Assembly (NCBI RefSeq): GCF_017884005.1
Contig: NZ_QFAY01000018.1
Coordinates: forward strand, 1-64,000
Source of the DNA: Streptococcus panodentis
GTDB taxonomy: Bacteria; Bacillota; Bacilli; Lactobacillales; Streptococcaceae
DNA length: 64,000 bases
Direction: 5' to 3'
Part shown: positions 57,519-64,000 of the stretch, piece by piece
Numbering within the stretch: the stretch's first letter is position 1
How the letters are laid out: every line of letters begins with the position of its first letter
Position numbers and translations under genes: made by a program
The notes under the pieces: model-generated
What the model was told of the DNA's origin: nothing
Databases searched by the model: none
The model's input: the letters and a program-made list of their open reading frames with translations, nothing else

Positions 57519-60065
57519 ATGCAAGCAGTTGCGCACTTTATTGATACATTTGTCCCTGAGCATTATGATTTATTTTTGGACTTGAATCGTGCTGACAAGA
57601 CTTTTTCAGGCAGGGTTTCCATTACAGGGGAGGCTAAGTCTGAGACCATTTCCCTCCACCAGAAGGGATTGACCATTGAGACTGTTGAGTCAGCCGGTCA
57701 GGCTCTCGCTTTTACAGTCGATGATGCCAATGAAGCTCTTTATGTGGAGCTTGGAGCGACTGGCAGCCAGACGGTCACCCTGACCTATTCCGGTCGGATT
57801 ACGGACAATATGACCGGGATTTACCCCTCCTACTATAGGGTCGATGGCGTCAAAAAAGAAGTCATCTCTACTCAGTTTGAAAGCCACTTTGCCCGCGAAG
57901 CCTTTCCGAGTGTCGATGAGCCAGAAGCCAAGGCAACCTTTGATCTGGCTTTGAAATTTGACCAGGCGGATGGAGAGCTGGCCCTGTCCAATATGCCGGA
58001 AATCGACAGCGAAAACCGCAAAACCACCGGTATCTGGAAGTTTGAAAGAACGCCCCGCATGTCCTCCTATCTCCTTGCTTTTGCTGCAGGCGATTTGCAG
58101 GGGATAACTGCCAAAACCAAGAACGGAACGCTGGTCGGCGTTTATTCGACCAAAGCGCATCCGCTCCAGAATCTTGAGTTTTCACTGGATATTGCCGTTC
58201 GGGTGATTGACTTTTACGAGGAATACTACGGGGTGGCCTACCCCATTCCGCAGTCGCTTCATGTGGCTCTGCCAGACTTTTCAGCAGGAGCCATGGAAAA
58301 CTGGGGCTTGGTCACCTATCGCGAAGTTTATTTGCTAGTAGATGAAAACTCCACCGTCACCAGCCGTCAGACAGTTGCCCTGGTCGTAGCCCACGAGCTG
58401 GCTCACCAATGGTTTGGCAATTTGGTTACCATGAAGTGGTGGGATGATCTCTGGCTTAACGAAAGCTTTGCCAATATGATGGAGTATGTCAGCGTGGACG
58501 CCATTGAGCCAAGCTGGAATATTTTCGAGGACTTCCAGACAGGCGGTGTACCAGCAGCACTGAAACGCGATGCGACGGACGGCGTGCAGTCTGTTCATGT
58601 GGAGGTCAAGCACCCAGATGAGATCAATACGCTCTTTGATGCAGCCATTGTCTATGCAAAGGGCAGCCGCCTCATGCATATGCTGCGCCGATGGCTGGGC
58701 GATGCTGCCTTTCGCAAGGGGCTCAAGGCCTACTTTGAGCAGCATCAGTACGGCAATACCATCGGACGTGATCTTTGGAATGCCCTTGGCCAGGCGTCAG
58801 GCCGCGATGTCGCAGCCTTTATGGACTCTTGGCTGGAGCAGCCAGGTTATCCCCTCCTCACAGCTAAAGTTGAAAATGACACGCTGAAAATTTCTCAAAA
58901 GCAGTTCTTCATTGGCGAACATGAAGACAAGGGCCGTCTGTGGGTCCTGCCCCTCAACAGCAACTGGACAGGGATTCCGGATACTTTGGAAGGAGAAAGT
59001 CTGGAAATACCTAACTATGCAGTCTTGGCAGCAGCCAACAAAGCTCATGGCGCTCTGCGCTTCAATACGGAGAATACAGCTCACTATATCACGGATTATC
59101 AAGGCGAATTGCTGGAGGCTATTCTGGGTACACTCACAGAGCTGGACAGCACCAGCAAGCTTCAGGTGGTGCAGGAACGCCTCCTTTTGGCAGAAGCCGG
59201 AAGCATTTCTTTTGCGGCCTTGCTGCCAGTCATTAAGCCGCTGACCGAAGAAAAATCCTATCTGGTGGTCTCTGCTGTCAGTGACGTGCTGGCAGGCTTG
59301 GAACGCTTTGTCGATGAAGGGACAGCAACTGAAAAAGCTTATCAGCGGCTGCTGGCTCAGTTCAACCGTTTCAACTTTGACCGCCTTGGTTTTGAAGCCA
59401 AAGCAGGAGAGCCGGATGAAGATGAGCTGGTCCGTCAGCTGGTCATTGCCAATATGATCAAGGCAGACGATGCCCAGGCCAGTGCTCAGGCCAGCCAAAT
59501 CTTTGCCGACTATGCGGAGGATTTGGCCAAGCTGCCTGCGGCTATCCGTCAGCAGATTCTCATCAATCAGATGAAGCATCATGAAAGCGGAGAGCTGGCT
59601 GAGCAGTATCTCCATGCCTATGTGCATGCGACAGACGGCAACTTCCAGCGCCAGCTGGCTGCTGCGCTCTCCAAGACGAAAGACGCTGATCATCTGGCCC
59701 TGATGATGAAGGAGTGGAAAAACAAGGATGTCGTGAAACCTCAGGATCTGCTGATTTGGTACGCTTCTTTCCTTCGAAGCGACTATGCTCAGGAGACCGT
59801 TTGGACCTGGGCACGGGAAAATTGGGACTGGATCAAAGCTGCTCTTGGCGGAGACATGAGCTTTGACAGCTATGTCGTGGTGCCAGCCGCAATTTTCAAA
59901 ACCGAACAGCGCTTGGCAGAATACAAGGCTTTCTTTGAGCCTCAGCTGGACGATATGGCCATCAGCCGCAATATCCGCATGGGCATCAAGGACATCGCCG
60001 CACGTGTGGACCTGATTGCGCGTGAAAAAGCAGCTGTAGAGAAAGCTCTGAAAGCAAACAGCTAA
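57519..60065 (+). CDS. pepN: Aminopeptidase N (M1 family lysyl aminopeptidase)
   Basis: An 848-residue M1 zinc metallopeptidase removing N-terminal residues from peptides. The GAMEN exopeptidase motif (SAGAMENWGLVTYRE, about 257-261) and the zinc site HELAHQW plus a downstream Glu in WLNESFANMMEY (about 292-315) are intact. The C-terminal helical domain is full length. The start at 57519 follows GAGGAGAAA; an earlier in-frame ATG at 57468 is not conserved. In pneumococcus pepN directly precedes ciaRH; here about 2.4 kb intervenes. Confidence 0.95.
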   Translation: MQAVAHFIDTFVPEHYDLFLDLNRADKTFSGRVSITGEAKSETISLHQKGLTIETVESAGQALAFTVDDANEALYVELGATGSQTVTLTYSGRITDNMTGIYPSYYRVDGVKKEVISTQFESHFAREAFPSVDEPEAKATFDLALKFDQADGELALSNMPEIDSENRKTTGIWKFERTPRMSSYLLAFAAGDLQGITAKTKNGTLVGVYSTKAHPLQNLEFSLDIAVRVIDFYEEYYGVAYPIPQSLHVALPDFSAGAMENWGLVTYREVYLLVDENSTVTSRQTVALVVAHELAHQWFGNLVTMKWWDDLWLNESFANMMEYVSVDAIEPSWNIFEDFQTGGVPAALKRDATDGVQSVHVEVKHPDEINTLFDAAIVYAKGSRLMHMLRRWLGDAAFRKGLKAYFEQHQYGNTIGRDLWNALGQASGRDVAAFMDSWLEQPGYPLLTAKVENDTLKISQKQFFIGEHEDKGRLWVLPLNSNWTGIPDTLEGESLEIPNYAVLAAANKAHGALRFNTENTAHYITDYQGELLEAILGTLTELDSTSKLQVVQERLLLAEAGSISFAALLPVIKPLTEEKSYLVVSAVSDVLAGLERFVDEGTATEKAYQRLLAQFNRFNFDRLGFEAKAGEPDEDELVRQLVIANMIKADDAQASAQASQIFADYAEDLAKLPAAIRQQILINQMKHHESGELAEQYLHAYVHATDGNFQRQLAAALSKTKDADHLALMMKEWKNKDVVKPQDLLIWYASFLRSDYAQETVWTWARENWDWIKAALGGDMSFDSYVVVPAAIFKTEQRLAEYKAFFEPQLDDMAISRNIRMGIKDIAARVDLIAREKAAVEKALKANS

Positions 60066-60074
60066 CATATAGAA

Positions 60075-60105
60075 AACAGCAGACTCATGAGTTTGCTGTT
60101 TTTTT
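60075..60105 (+). terminator. Terminator of pepN
   Basis: AACAGCAGACTC / GAGTTTGCTGTT hairpin with a seven-base T run. Confidence 0.85.
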
Positions 60106-60251
60106 AAAGAACTGCTTCGCCATTTTTATATCTTTTAAAATTATGTTATAATAGCCCTGTCAAAGAAGTTTTACCTAGAATAATTTTGAATGTCAAAGAA
60201 TTTCATCTAGCCAAACGGTAAAGAAACGAGTAAAATGTGGAAGAAAAGCAA

Positions 60252-60536
60252 ATGTTAGGAAAGCAGTTAAAATTGATTCGAGAACAAAAAGGCTATAGTC
60301 AAGCTCAGATTGCAGAATATTTAGGAACCACGCGGCAGACTATCTCGAATTGGGAACATGATAAAACGATTTTAGATAGCCGCAGTCTGATTCGCTTAGC
60401 TGATTTTTATCAGATTTCTTTGGATGAGCTATGCGGCCGAAATGCTATCCCTGCATACAAGGGAGCGGGTCTCAGAACCATGATTTTGACCAATGCCTGC
60501 ACCCTTTGGAGCTGCTTGGTTTCGTCTCGCAGCTAA
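60252..60536 (+). CDS. XRE-family HTH regulator (short)
   Basis: A 94-residue protein. Residues 1-62 form a Cro/C1-type HTH (LKLIREQKGYSQAQIAEYL, then TTRQTISNWEHDKT and ISLDELCG). The last 25 residues (KGAGLRTMILTNACTLWSCLVS) do not look like a domain; many XRE proteins of this type carry a longer membrane tail, so this one may be truncated by a frameshift. The start at 60252 is an ATG; an in-frame GTG lies 15 bases upstream. It lies just before the SMR transporter gene and may regulate it. Confidence 0.7.
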   Translation: MLGKQLKLIREQKGYSQAQIAEYLGTTRQTISNWEHDKTILDSRSLIRLADFYQISLDELCGRNAIPAYKGAGLRTMILTNACTLWSCLVSSRS

Positions 60537-60588
60537 AGCCATTGTTTTCCTGCTAGCTTTTTAATATTCTTTATTCTAGGAGGAAAAT

Positions 60589-60912
60589 ATGCCCTATCTT
60601 TATCTATCTTTTGCCATTTTATTTGAAGTGGCTGCCACAAGTCTCTTAAAACTATCGCAAGGTTTTTCTAAAATGCTTTTTGGGATTCTTGCGCTGGTCT
60701 TTTATGGCTTGTGTTTTTTCTTTTTGTCGCTGTCTTTGAAAGGCATTCAGCTCAACCTTGCTTATGCTATTTGGGCTGGTATCGGATTGGTCGGAACAAC
60801 AGTGCTTTCTATTTTTCTTTTCCGTGAAAAAGTGACAGCTACAAGCCTCATAGGAATCGCCTTGGTTATCTCAGGACTTGTTTTGTTAAACTTATCGCAA
60901 AAGATTCATTAA
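60589..60912 (+). CDS. Small multidrug resistance (SMR) transporter
   Basis: A 107-residue protein with four membrane helices and the SMR signature: the essential membrane Glu in FEVAATSLLKLSQGF (residue 13), LAYAIWAGIGLVGTTVLSIF in helix 3 and IGIALVISGLVLLNLS in helix 4. It works as a dimeric proton-coupled exporter of cationic compounds or guanidinium. AGGAGGA precedes the start. An SDR gene follows after 14 bases, suggesting an operon. Confidence 0.9.
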   Translation: MPYLYLSFAILFEVAATSLLKLSQGFSKMLFGILALVFYGLCFFFLSLSLKGIQLNLAYAIWAGIGLVGTTVLSIFLFREKVTATSLIGIALVISGLVLLNLSQKIH

Positions 60913-60926
60913 TCAAAGGAGCATTT

Positions 60927-61739
60927 ATGGGAAACAATTATTTTAAAAATAAAAAGGTAGCGATTATCGGTGCCAGCGGCAGTCTTGGCTGCGCTTATGC
61001 TCAAGCCTTTCAGCAGGAAGGAGCCCAGCTTTTTTTACTAGGACGCCATGTCGAAAAAGTTCAGAAACTAGCCCAGAAAACAGCGGCTGAATATTCTCTT
61101 GCAAGTCTTGAAATTGGCAGCGAGGAGTCGCTGCAGGCAGCAGTAGAAGCGATTCGGAGTTGGTCAGACCAAGTGGATATCATTATCAATGCCACCGGTT
61201 TTGATGTACGCAAATCTCTGTCAGCCCATTCGGCAGCGGAGATTAAGCAGACACTGGACACCAATCTGCTGGGTGCGGTTTTGCTGACAAAATACTTCCT
61301 CCCTCTTTTATCGGATAAGGCAAGCTCTACCCTTGTTCATACAGGCGGTTTTGCAGATGGGCGGCTGGCCTTTCCTTACTATAGCGTGGATGTGGCTAGT
61401 CGGGCCGGTGTTTTTTCTTTTATTGAAGCTATGAATCGGGAGTTAAGGGCAGAGGGGAGAAAAAAGTATATCACTTATTTTTGTCCCAATGCAGCAGCTA
61501 CACCGTCCGAAGCTCCCTATCACCCTGTCTGGCGTGAAATGGGTCTTGCTATCTCCAGTCCAGCTGAGGTATGTCAGGCTCTGCTCAAGGGGATTAGGAA
61601 GCGCAGAAGAGTCATTCTTATGGGGGCGGGGACAGGCTTATTTGCTAAGATTAATCTCTTGTCTCCTTCCTTGGCCGATTTTTTGTTGCTCAATCAATAC
61701 AGCCGGATTCTAAAACACTATTTCGCTGCTGCTGACTGA
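60927..61739 (+). CDS. Short-chain dehydrogenase/reductase
   Basis: A 270-residue classical SDR. The cofactor motif AIIGASGSLGCAYAQAF is near the N terminus, IINATGFD corresponds to the NAG segment, and YYSVDVASRAG holds the catalytic Tyr, although the usual YxxxK Lys is replaced (Y-S-V-D-V). The active-site Ser falls in the SSTLVHTGG region. The C-terminal 60 residues are hydrophobic. Loss of the canonical Lys would impair activity, or the alignment may be shifted by one turn. It probably forms an operon with the SMR gene. The substrate is unknown. Confidence 0.75.
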   Translation: MGNNYFKNKKVAIIGASGSLGCAYAQAFQQEGAQLFLLGRHVEKVQKLAQKTAAEYSLASLEIGSEESLQAAVEAIRSWSDQVDIIINATGFDVRKSLSAHSAAEIKQTLDTNLLGAVLLTKYFLPLLSDKASSTLVHTGGFADGRLAFPYYSVDVASRAGVFSFIEAMNRELRAEGRKKYITYFCPNAAATPSEAPYHPVWREMGLAISSPAEVCQALLKGIRKRRRVILMGAGTGLFAKINLLSPSLADFLLLNQYSRILKHYFAAAD

Positions 61740-61756
61740 TCCGCCTTTCAGCCTTC

Positions 61757-61800
61757 TTTAAGAAAAAATTCAGTCCTCTTTAAGAAAAAACTTTTATAAT
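61757..61800 (+). promoter_or_regulatory. CiaR-type promoter with three half-sites at 11-bp period
   Basis: TTTAAG (61757), ATTCAG (61768, degenerate) and TTTAAG (61779) are spaced exactly 11 bp apart. Ten bases after the last comes TATAAT (61795-61800). Pneumococcal CiaR promoters have TTTAAG-N5-TTTAAG followed by N10 and the -10, so this is a strong match with an additional upstream half-site. It implies CiaR controls the CiaX-like gene and, by read-through, its own operon. Confidence 0.8.
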
Positions 61801-61884
61801 AATGCTAACTTAGTGAGACTGAACTAGGGCTGGAAAGTCTGTGCAGATAGGCTTTACCAAAAACAGAAAGAAGGAAATTTCTAA

Positions 61885-62358
61885 ATGGATATGGAAAAAA
61901 TGATTGTGGTGAAAAAGAGCACGAAATGGTGGCTGACTGCGGCGACCAGCGGCGCTCTGGCGGTAGGGCTCTTAGGCGGTTATGGTCTGGCAGCAGCTGT
62001 GTATAGCACAAACAGCCAGCAGTCAGGACTGCAGAATGCCGCAACGAATCAGAATCTGCCCCAGCAGGGACAAAACGGTCAGGCTGGTGCTGGCCAGCCG
62101 CCGCAAGACGCTCAAAATGGGCAGCATGGACAAAATGGCGGACCGGGCAACGGCATGCCGCCGCAGGACGGAGGTCCTGCTCAAAACGGCGGGCAAAATG
62201 GCGGACCGGGTCAAGGGATGTCTCCTCAGGAGGGGAAAAACTCTGACAGCAACAGCTCTGCAGGCTCTCAAGACCAGAAAAGCAAAAATAAGTCCGGCAG
62301 CAAGTCTTCCAACAGCGACAAGACGACAGCAGACAGCAGCAAAAGCACAAGCAGCTAA
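61885..62358 (+). CDS. CiaX-like exported low-complexity protein upstream of ciaR
   Basis: 157 residues. A hydrophobic N-terminal segment (about 16-38, TKWWLTAATSGALAVGLLGG) serves as a signal or anchor. The rest is low-complexity: Gln/Asn/Gly/Pro repeats such as QNGGPGNGMPPQDGG and QNGGPGQGMSPQ (about 55-118), then a Ser/Lys/Asp-rich tail (SKNKSGSKSSNSDKTTADSS). No Cys. It starts behind AGAAGGAAA. Its position directly before ciaR parallels ciaX of Streptococcus mutans, which encodes a small secreted protein that modulates CiaRH in response to calcium. The sequence similarity is compositional only, so equivalence is inferred from position. Confidence 0.6.
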   Translation: MDMEKMIVVKKSTKWWLTAATSGALAVGLLGGYGLAAAVYSTNSQQSGLQNAATNQNLPQQGQNGQAGAGQPPQDAQNGQHGQNGGPGNGMPPQDGGPAQNGGQNGGPGQGMSPQEGKNSDSNSSAGSQDQKSKNKSGSKSSNSDKTTADSSKSTSS

Positions 62359-62405
62359 AATAATGCTGATCGCCGTAGAAAATGTTTCTGATTTTGGGCC
62401 GAGTC

Positions 62406-62414
62406 TGTTATAAT
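62406..62414 (+). promoter_or_regulatory. Second promoter before ciaR
   Basis: TGTTATAAT is an extended -10 about 65 bases before ciaR. It would give basal ciaRH expression independent of the CiaR-controlled promoter at 61757. Confidence 0.5.
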
Positions 62415-62478
62415 AGGATAGAAAAGTGAATAAGACGGCGAGAATGACTCAACGCTTTGTCTTATGAAGGAGAAAGAA

Positions 62479-63153
62479 ATGATTAAAATTCTATTGGTAG
62501 AGGATGACCTCGGTTTATCAAACTCAGTATTTGATTTTTTAGATGATTTTGCAGATGTGATGCAGGTTTTTGACGGTGAAGAAGGTCTCTACGAGGCAGA
62601 GAGCGGGGTCTATGACCTCATTCTTCTGGATCTCATGCTGCCTGAAAAAGACGGCTTCCAAGTCCTGAAAGATCTCCGGGAGAAGGGGGTGACAACTCCG
62701 GTCCTGATCATGACAGCCAAGGAAAGTCTGGACGATAAGGGACACGGCTTTGAGCTGGGGGCAGATGATTATCTGACCAAGCCTTTCTATCTGGAAGAGC
62801 TGAAAATGCGGATCCAGGCCCTGTTGAAACGCTCTGGAAAATTCAACGAAAATACTCTTTCCTACGGTGATGTGACGGTTAATTTGCTGACCAATTCAAC
62901 GCAGATGGACGGCAAAGAAGTTGAGCTCTTGGGCAAGGAGTTTGATTTGCTGGTTTATTTCCTGCAAAATCAAAATGTTATCCTGCCTAAAACTCAGATT
63001 TTTGACCGTCTTTGGGGATTTGACAGCGACACAACGATTTCAGTCGTTGAAGTGTACGTTTCGAAGATTCGCAAAAAACTGAAAGGAACGGCATTTGCGA
63101 AAAATCTGCAGACCCTTCGTAGTGTCGGATATATTTTAAAAGATGCTGAATAA
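62479..63153 (+). CDS. ciaR: Response regulator CiaR
   Basis: A 224-residue OmpR/PhoB-type regulator almost identical in layout and sequence to pneumococcal CiaR. The receiver has the acidic pair at 9-10, phospho-acceptor Asp 51 (LILLDLMLP), Thr in LIMTAKE and Lys in LTKPF. The winged-helix domain ends [12 protein letters not shown]...[10 protein letters not shown]. It controls cell-envelope, competence and small-RNA genes. The start at 62479 follows AAGGAGA; an in-frame ATG at 62464 lies on top of that site. It overlaps ciaH by 11 bases. Confidence 0.97.
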   Translation: MIKILLVEDDLGLSNSVFDFLDDFADVMQVFDGEEGLYEAESGVYDLILLDLMLPEKDGFQVLKDLREKGVTTPVLIMTAKESLDDKGHGFELGADDYLTKPFYLEELKMRIQALLKRSGKFNENTLSYGDVTVNLLTNSTQMDGKEVELLGKEFDLLVYFLQNQNVILPKTQIFDRLWGFDSDTTISVVEVYVSKIRKKLKGTAFAKNLQTLRSVGYILKDAE

Positions 63154-64000
63154 AATTAAGAAAACCTTTTATGCGGATGATTTTTCATATTTCATTCGCT
63201 ATTTTGGGCTGTTCACCCTGATTTTCTCGGCTATGACCCTGATTATCATCCAGGTGATGCGCTCCAGCCTCTATACGACGGTTGATGATAATTTGAAAAC
63301 GCTGAGCCTCAGTCCCAATTCAGTGGCTGATTTGGCTTATCGGACGACCGGCCAGCAGTCTGACCCCAGCAATAAGGTCAGCAATGGCCAGGAAGCCGGC
63401 AGTGTTCCTGCTGCTGGCGGCGGACCAGGCGATTCTAAGCCGGATGAGCTGGGCAAGGCCAATGTCAGTTCCAATACTTTTGCCCTGCTCTTGGACGAGG
63501 ATTATAAAAATATCTCGACCAGCAAGAGTGACGGCTTCCTTGACTTTAATTCACTGGAATTTAACAAAAGCTATCTGGATCAAATCAAACAGGTTGTCGT
63601 CAGCAACAGCTTTGGCCAGACGGAGAGCTACCGGGCCTATCTCTTTGATATTGACCCCAATGATGTCTACCCAGACATCAAGTATGCGGTAGTGATGACC
63701 AGTATCAGCCAGCTGGAGCAGACCAGTGAGAAGCATGAGCAGCTGATTGCCATGGTTATGGTCAGTTTCTGGGGCATCTCGCTCATTGCCAGCATTTACT
63801 TGGCCCGGATGAGTGTGAAGCCGCTTCTGGAAAATGTGCAGCGGCAGAAGGCTTTTGTGGAAAATGCCAGCCATGAGCTGCGGACGCCCTTGGCCGTGCT
63901 GCAAAACCGTCTGGAATCGCTCTTTCGCAAGCCTGAGGCGACCATCATGGACTCCAGCGAGAATATCGCTTCCAGTCTGGATGAAGTGCGCAATATGCGC
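63143..64000 (+). CDS. ciaH: Sensor histidine kinase CiaH, partial (runs off the window)
   Basis: The first 286 residues are present. A membrane helix (about 20-42, [20 protein letters not shown]) is followed by an extracytoplasmic sensor region of about 160 residues containing a Gly/Pro-rich stretch ([18 protein letters not shown]), a second helix (about 200-222, [19 protein letters not shown]), and the dimerisation box [12 protein letters not shown] with the phosphorylated His near residue 244. The ATPase domain lies beyond 64000. The start overlaps ciaR, so both are translated together. Confidence 0.93.
   Translation, partial: MLNKIKKTFYADDFSYFIRYFGLFTLIFSAMTLIIIQVMRSSLYTTVDDNLKTLSLSPNSVADLAYRTTGQQSDPSNKVSNGQEAGSVPAAGGGPGDSKPDELGKANVSSNTFALLLDEDYKNISTSKSDGFLDFNSLEFNKSYLDQIKQVVVSNSFGQTESYRAYLFDIDPNDVYPDIKYAVVMTSISQLEQTSEKHEQLIAMVMVSFWGISLIASIYLARMSVKPLLENVQRQKAFVENASHELRTPLAVLQNRLESLFRKPEATIMDSSENIASSLDEVRNMR

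Noticed and set aside
58797..60068. Minus-strand frame of 423 codons opposite pepN
   Set aside because: Shadow of the M1 peptidase C-terminal domain; the translated sequence has no recognisable domain.
61885..62358. Gly/Pro/Gln-rich repeats as a possible bacteriocin or elastin-like structural protein
   Set aside because: No leader peptide, no Cys and no transporter; position before ciaR and the CiaR promoter favour a CiaX-like role.

Overview
The window is a chromosomal segment of a Streptococcus, most likely a viridans species of the sanguinis/gordonii/cristatus type. The basis is the gene content (rexB-rexA, aroA-aroK-pheA-LCP, truB-ribF, the pst operon with two pstB genes, pepN near ciaRH), the protein sequences (CiaR, RlmCD and Spx are of streptococcal type) and degenerate interspersed repeats typical of these genomes. 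Core genes use GC-rich codons, while several inserted blocks are clearly AT-rich. No rRNA, tRNA, CRISPR array or complete insertion sequence was seen. The species was not established.

Layout. 1-1.7 kb: a hotdog thioesterase, an unknown small protein and an RraA-family remnant. 1.8-8.8 kb: the RexAB double-strand-break repair nuclease. 8.8-9.6 kb: repeats, terminators and a regulated promoter. 9.6-16.7 kb: a quinate/shikimate cassette (two YdiM/YdiN-type MFS carriers, a YdiB-type dehydrogenase, AroD) followed by a 969-residue OYE/FMN-binding/FAD flavoprotein reductase. 17.1-22.5 kb: aroA-aroK-pheA, an LCP cell-wall ligase and rlmCD.

22.5-27.5 kb is an AT-rich island at the 3' end of rlmCD. 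It is flanked by a 220-bp direct repeat of that gene end, each copy followed by a serine-recombinase C-terminal remnant. Inside lie a TprA/PlcR-like regulator, a 44-residue Phr-like secreted peptide, a 37-residue candidate modified-peptide precursor, an ABC exporter and a short LanC-like protein. This is the best candidate in the window for an undescribed peptide signalling and peptide production system, although it may be partly decayed. 27.5-33.6 kb is accessory: an SdpI-like membrane protein, an HxlR/quinone-reductase pair, two pseudogenes (FAH family and metallo-beta-lactamase family) and a LysR/NmrA pair. 33.6-37.8 kb: a TetR regulator and a heterodimeric ABC exporter.

37.9-41 kb holds hypothetical proteins and a DUF2130 protein. 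41.1-44.6 kb is a second AT-rich insertion: a three-gene operon of an HNH-nuclease membrane protein, a tail-anchored coiled-coil protein and a CbbX/SpoVK-like AAA+ ATPase. It looks like an uncharacterised defence or conflict system. 44.6-50.3 kb returns to housekeeping genes: hydrolase, truB, ribF, an Spx-like protein, UPF0223, an inositol-monophosphatase-like protein and an RNA m5C methyltransferase. 50.4-55.4 kb is pstS-pstC-pstA-pstB-pstB-phoU. 55.6-57.0 kb (minus strand) is an amino-acid permease. 57.5-64 kb is pepN, then an XRE/SMR/SDR insertion, then a CiaX-like exported protein and ciaR-ciaH (ciaH runs off the window). A TTTAAG promoter array before the CiaX-like gene indicates autoregulation by CiaR.
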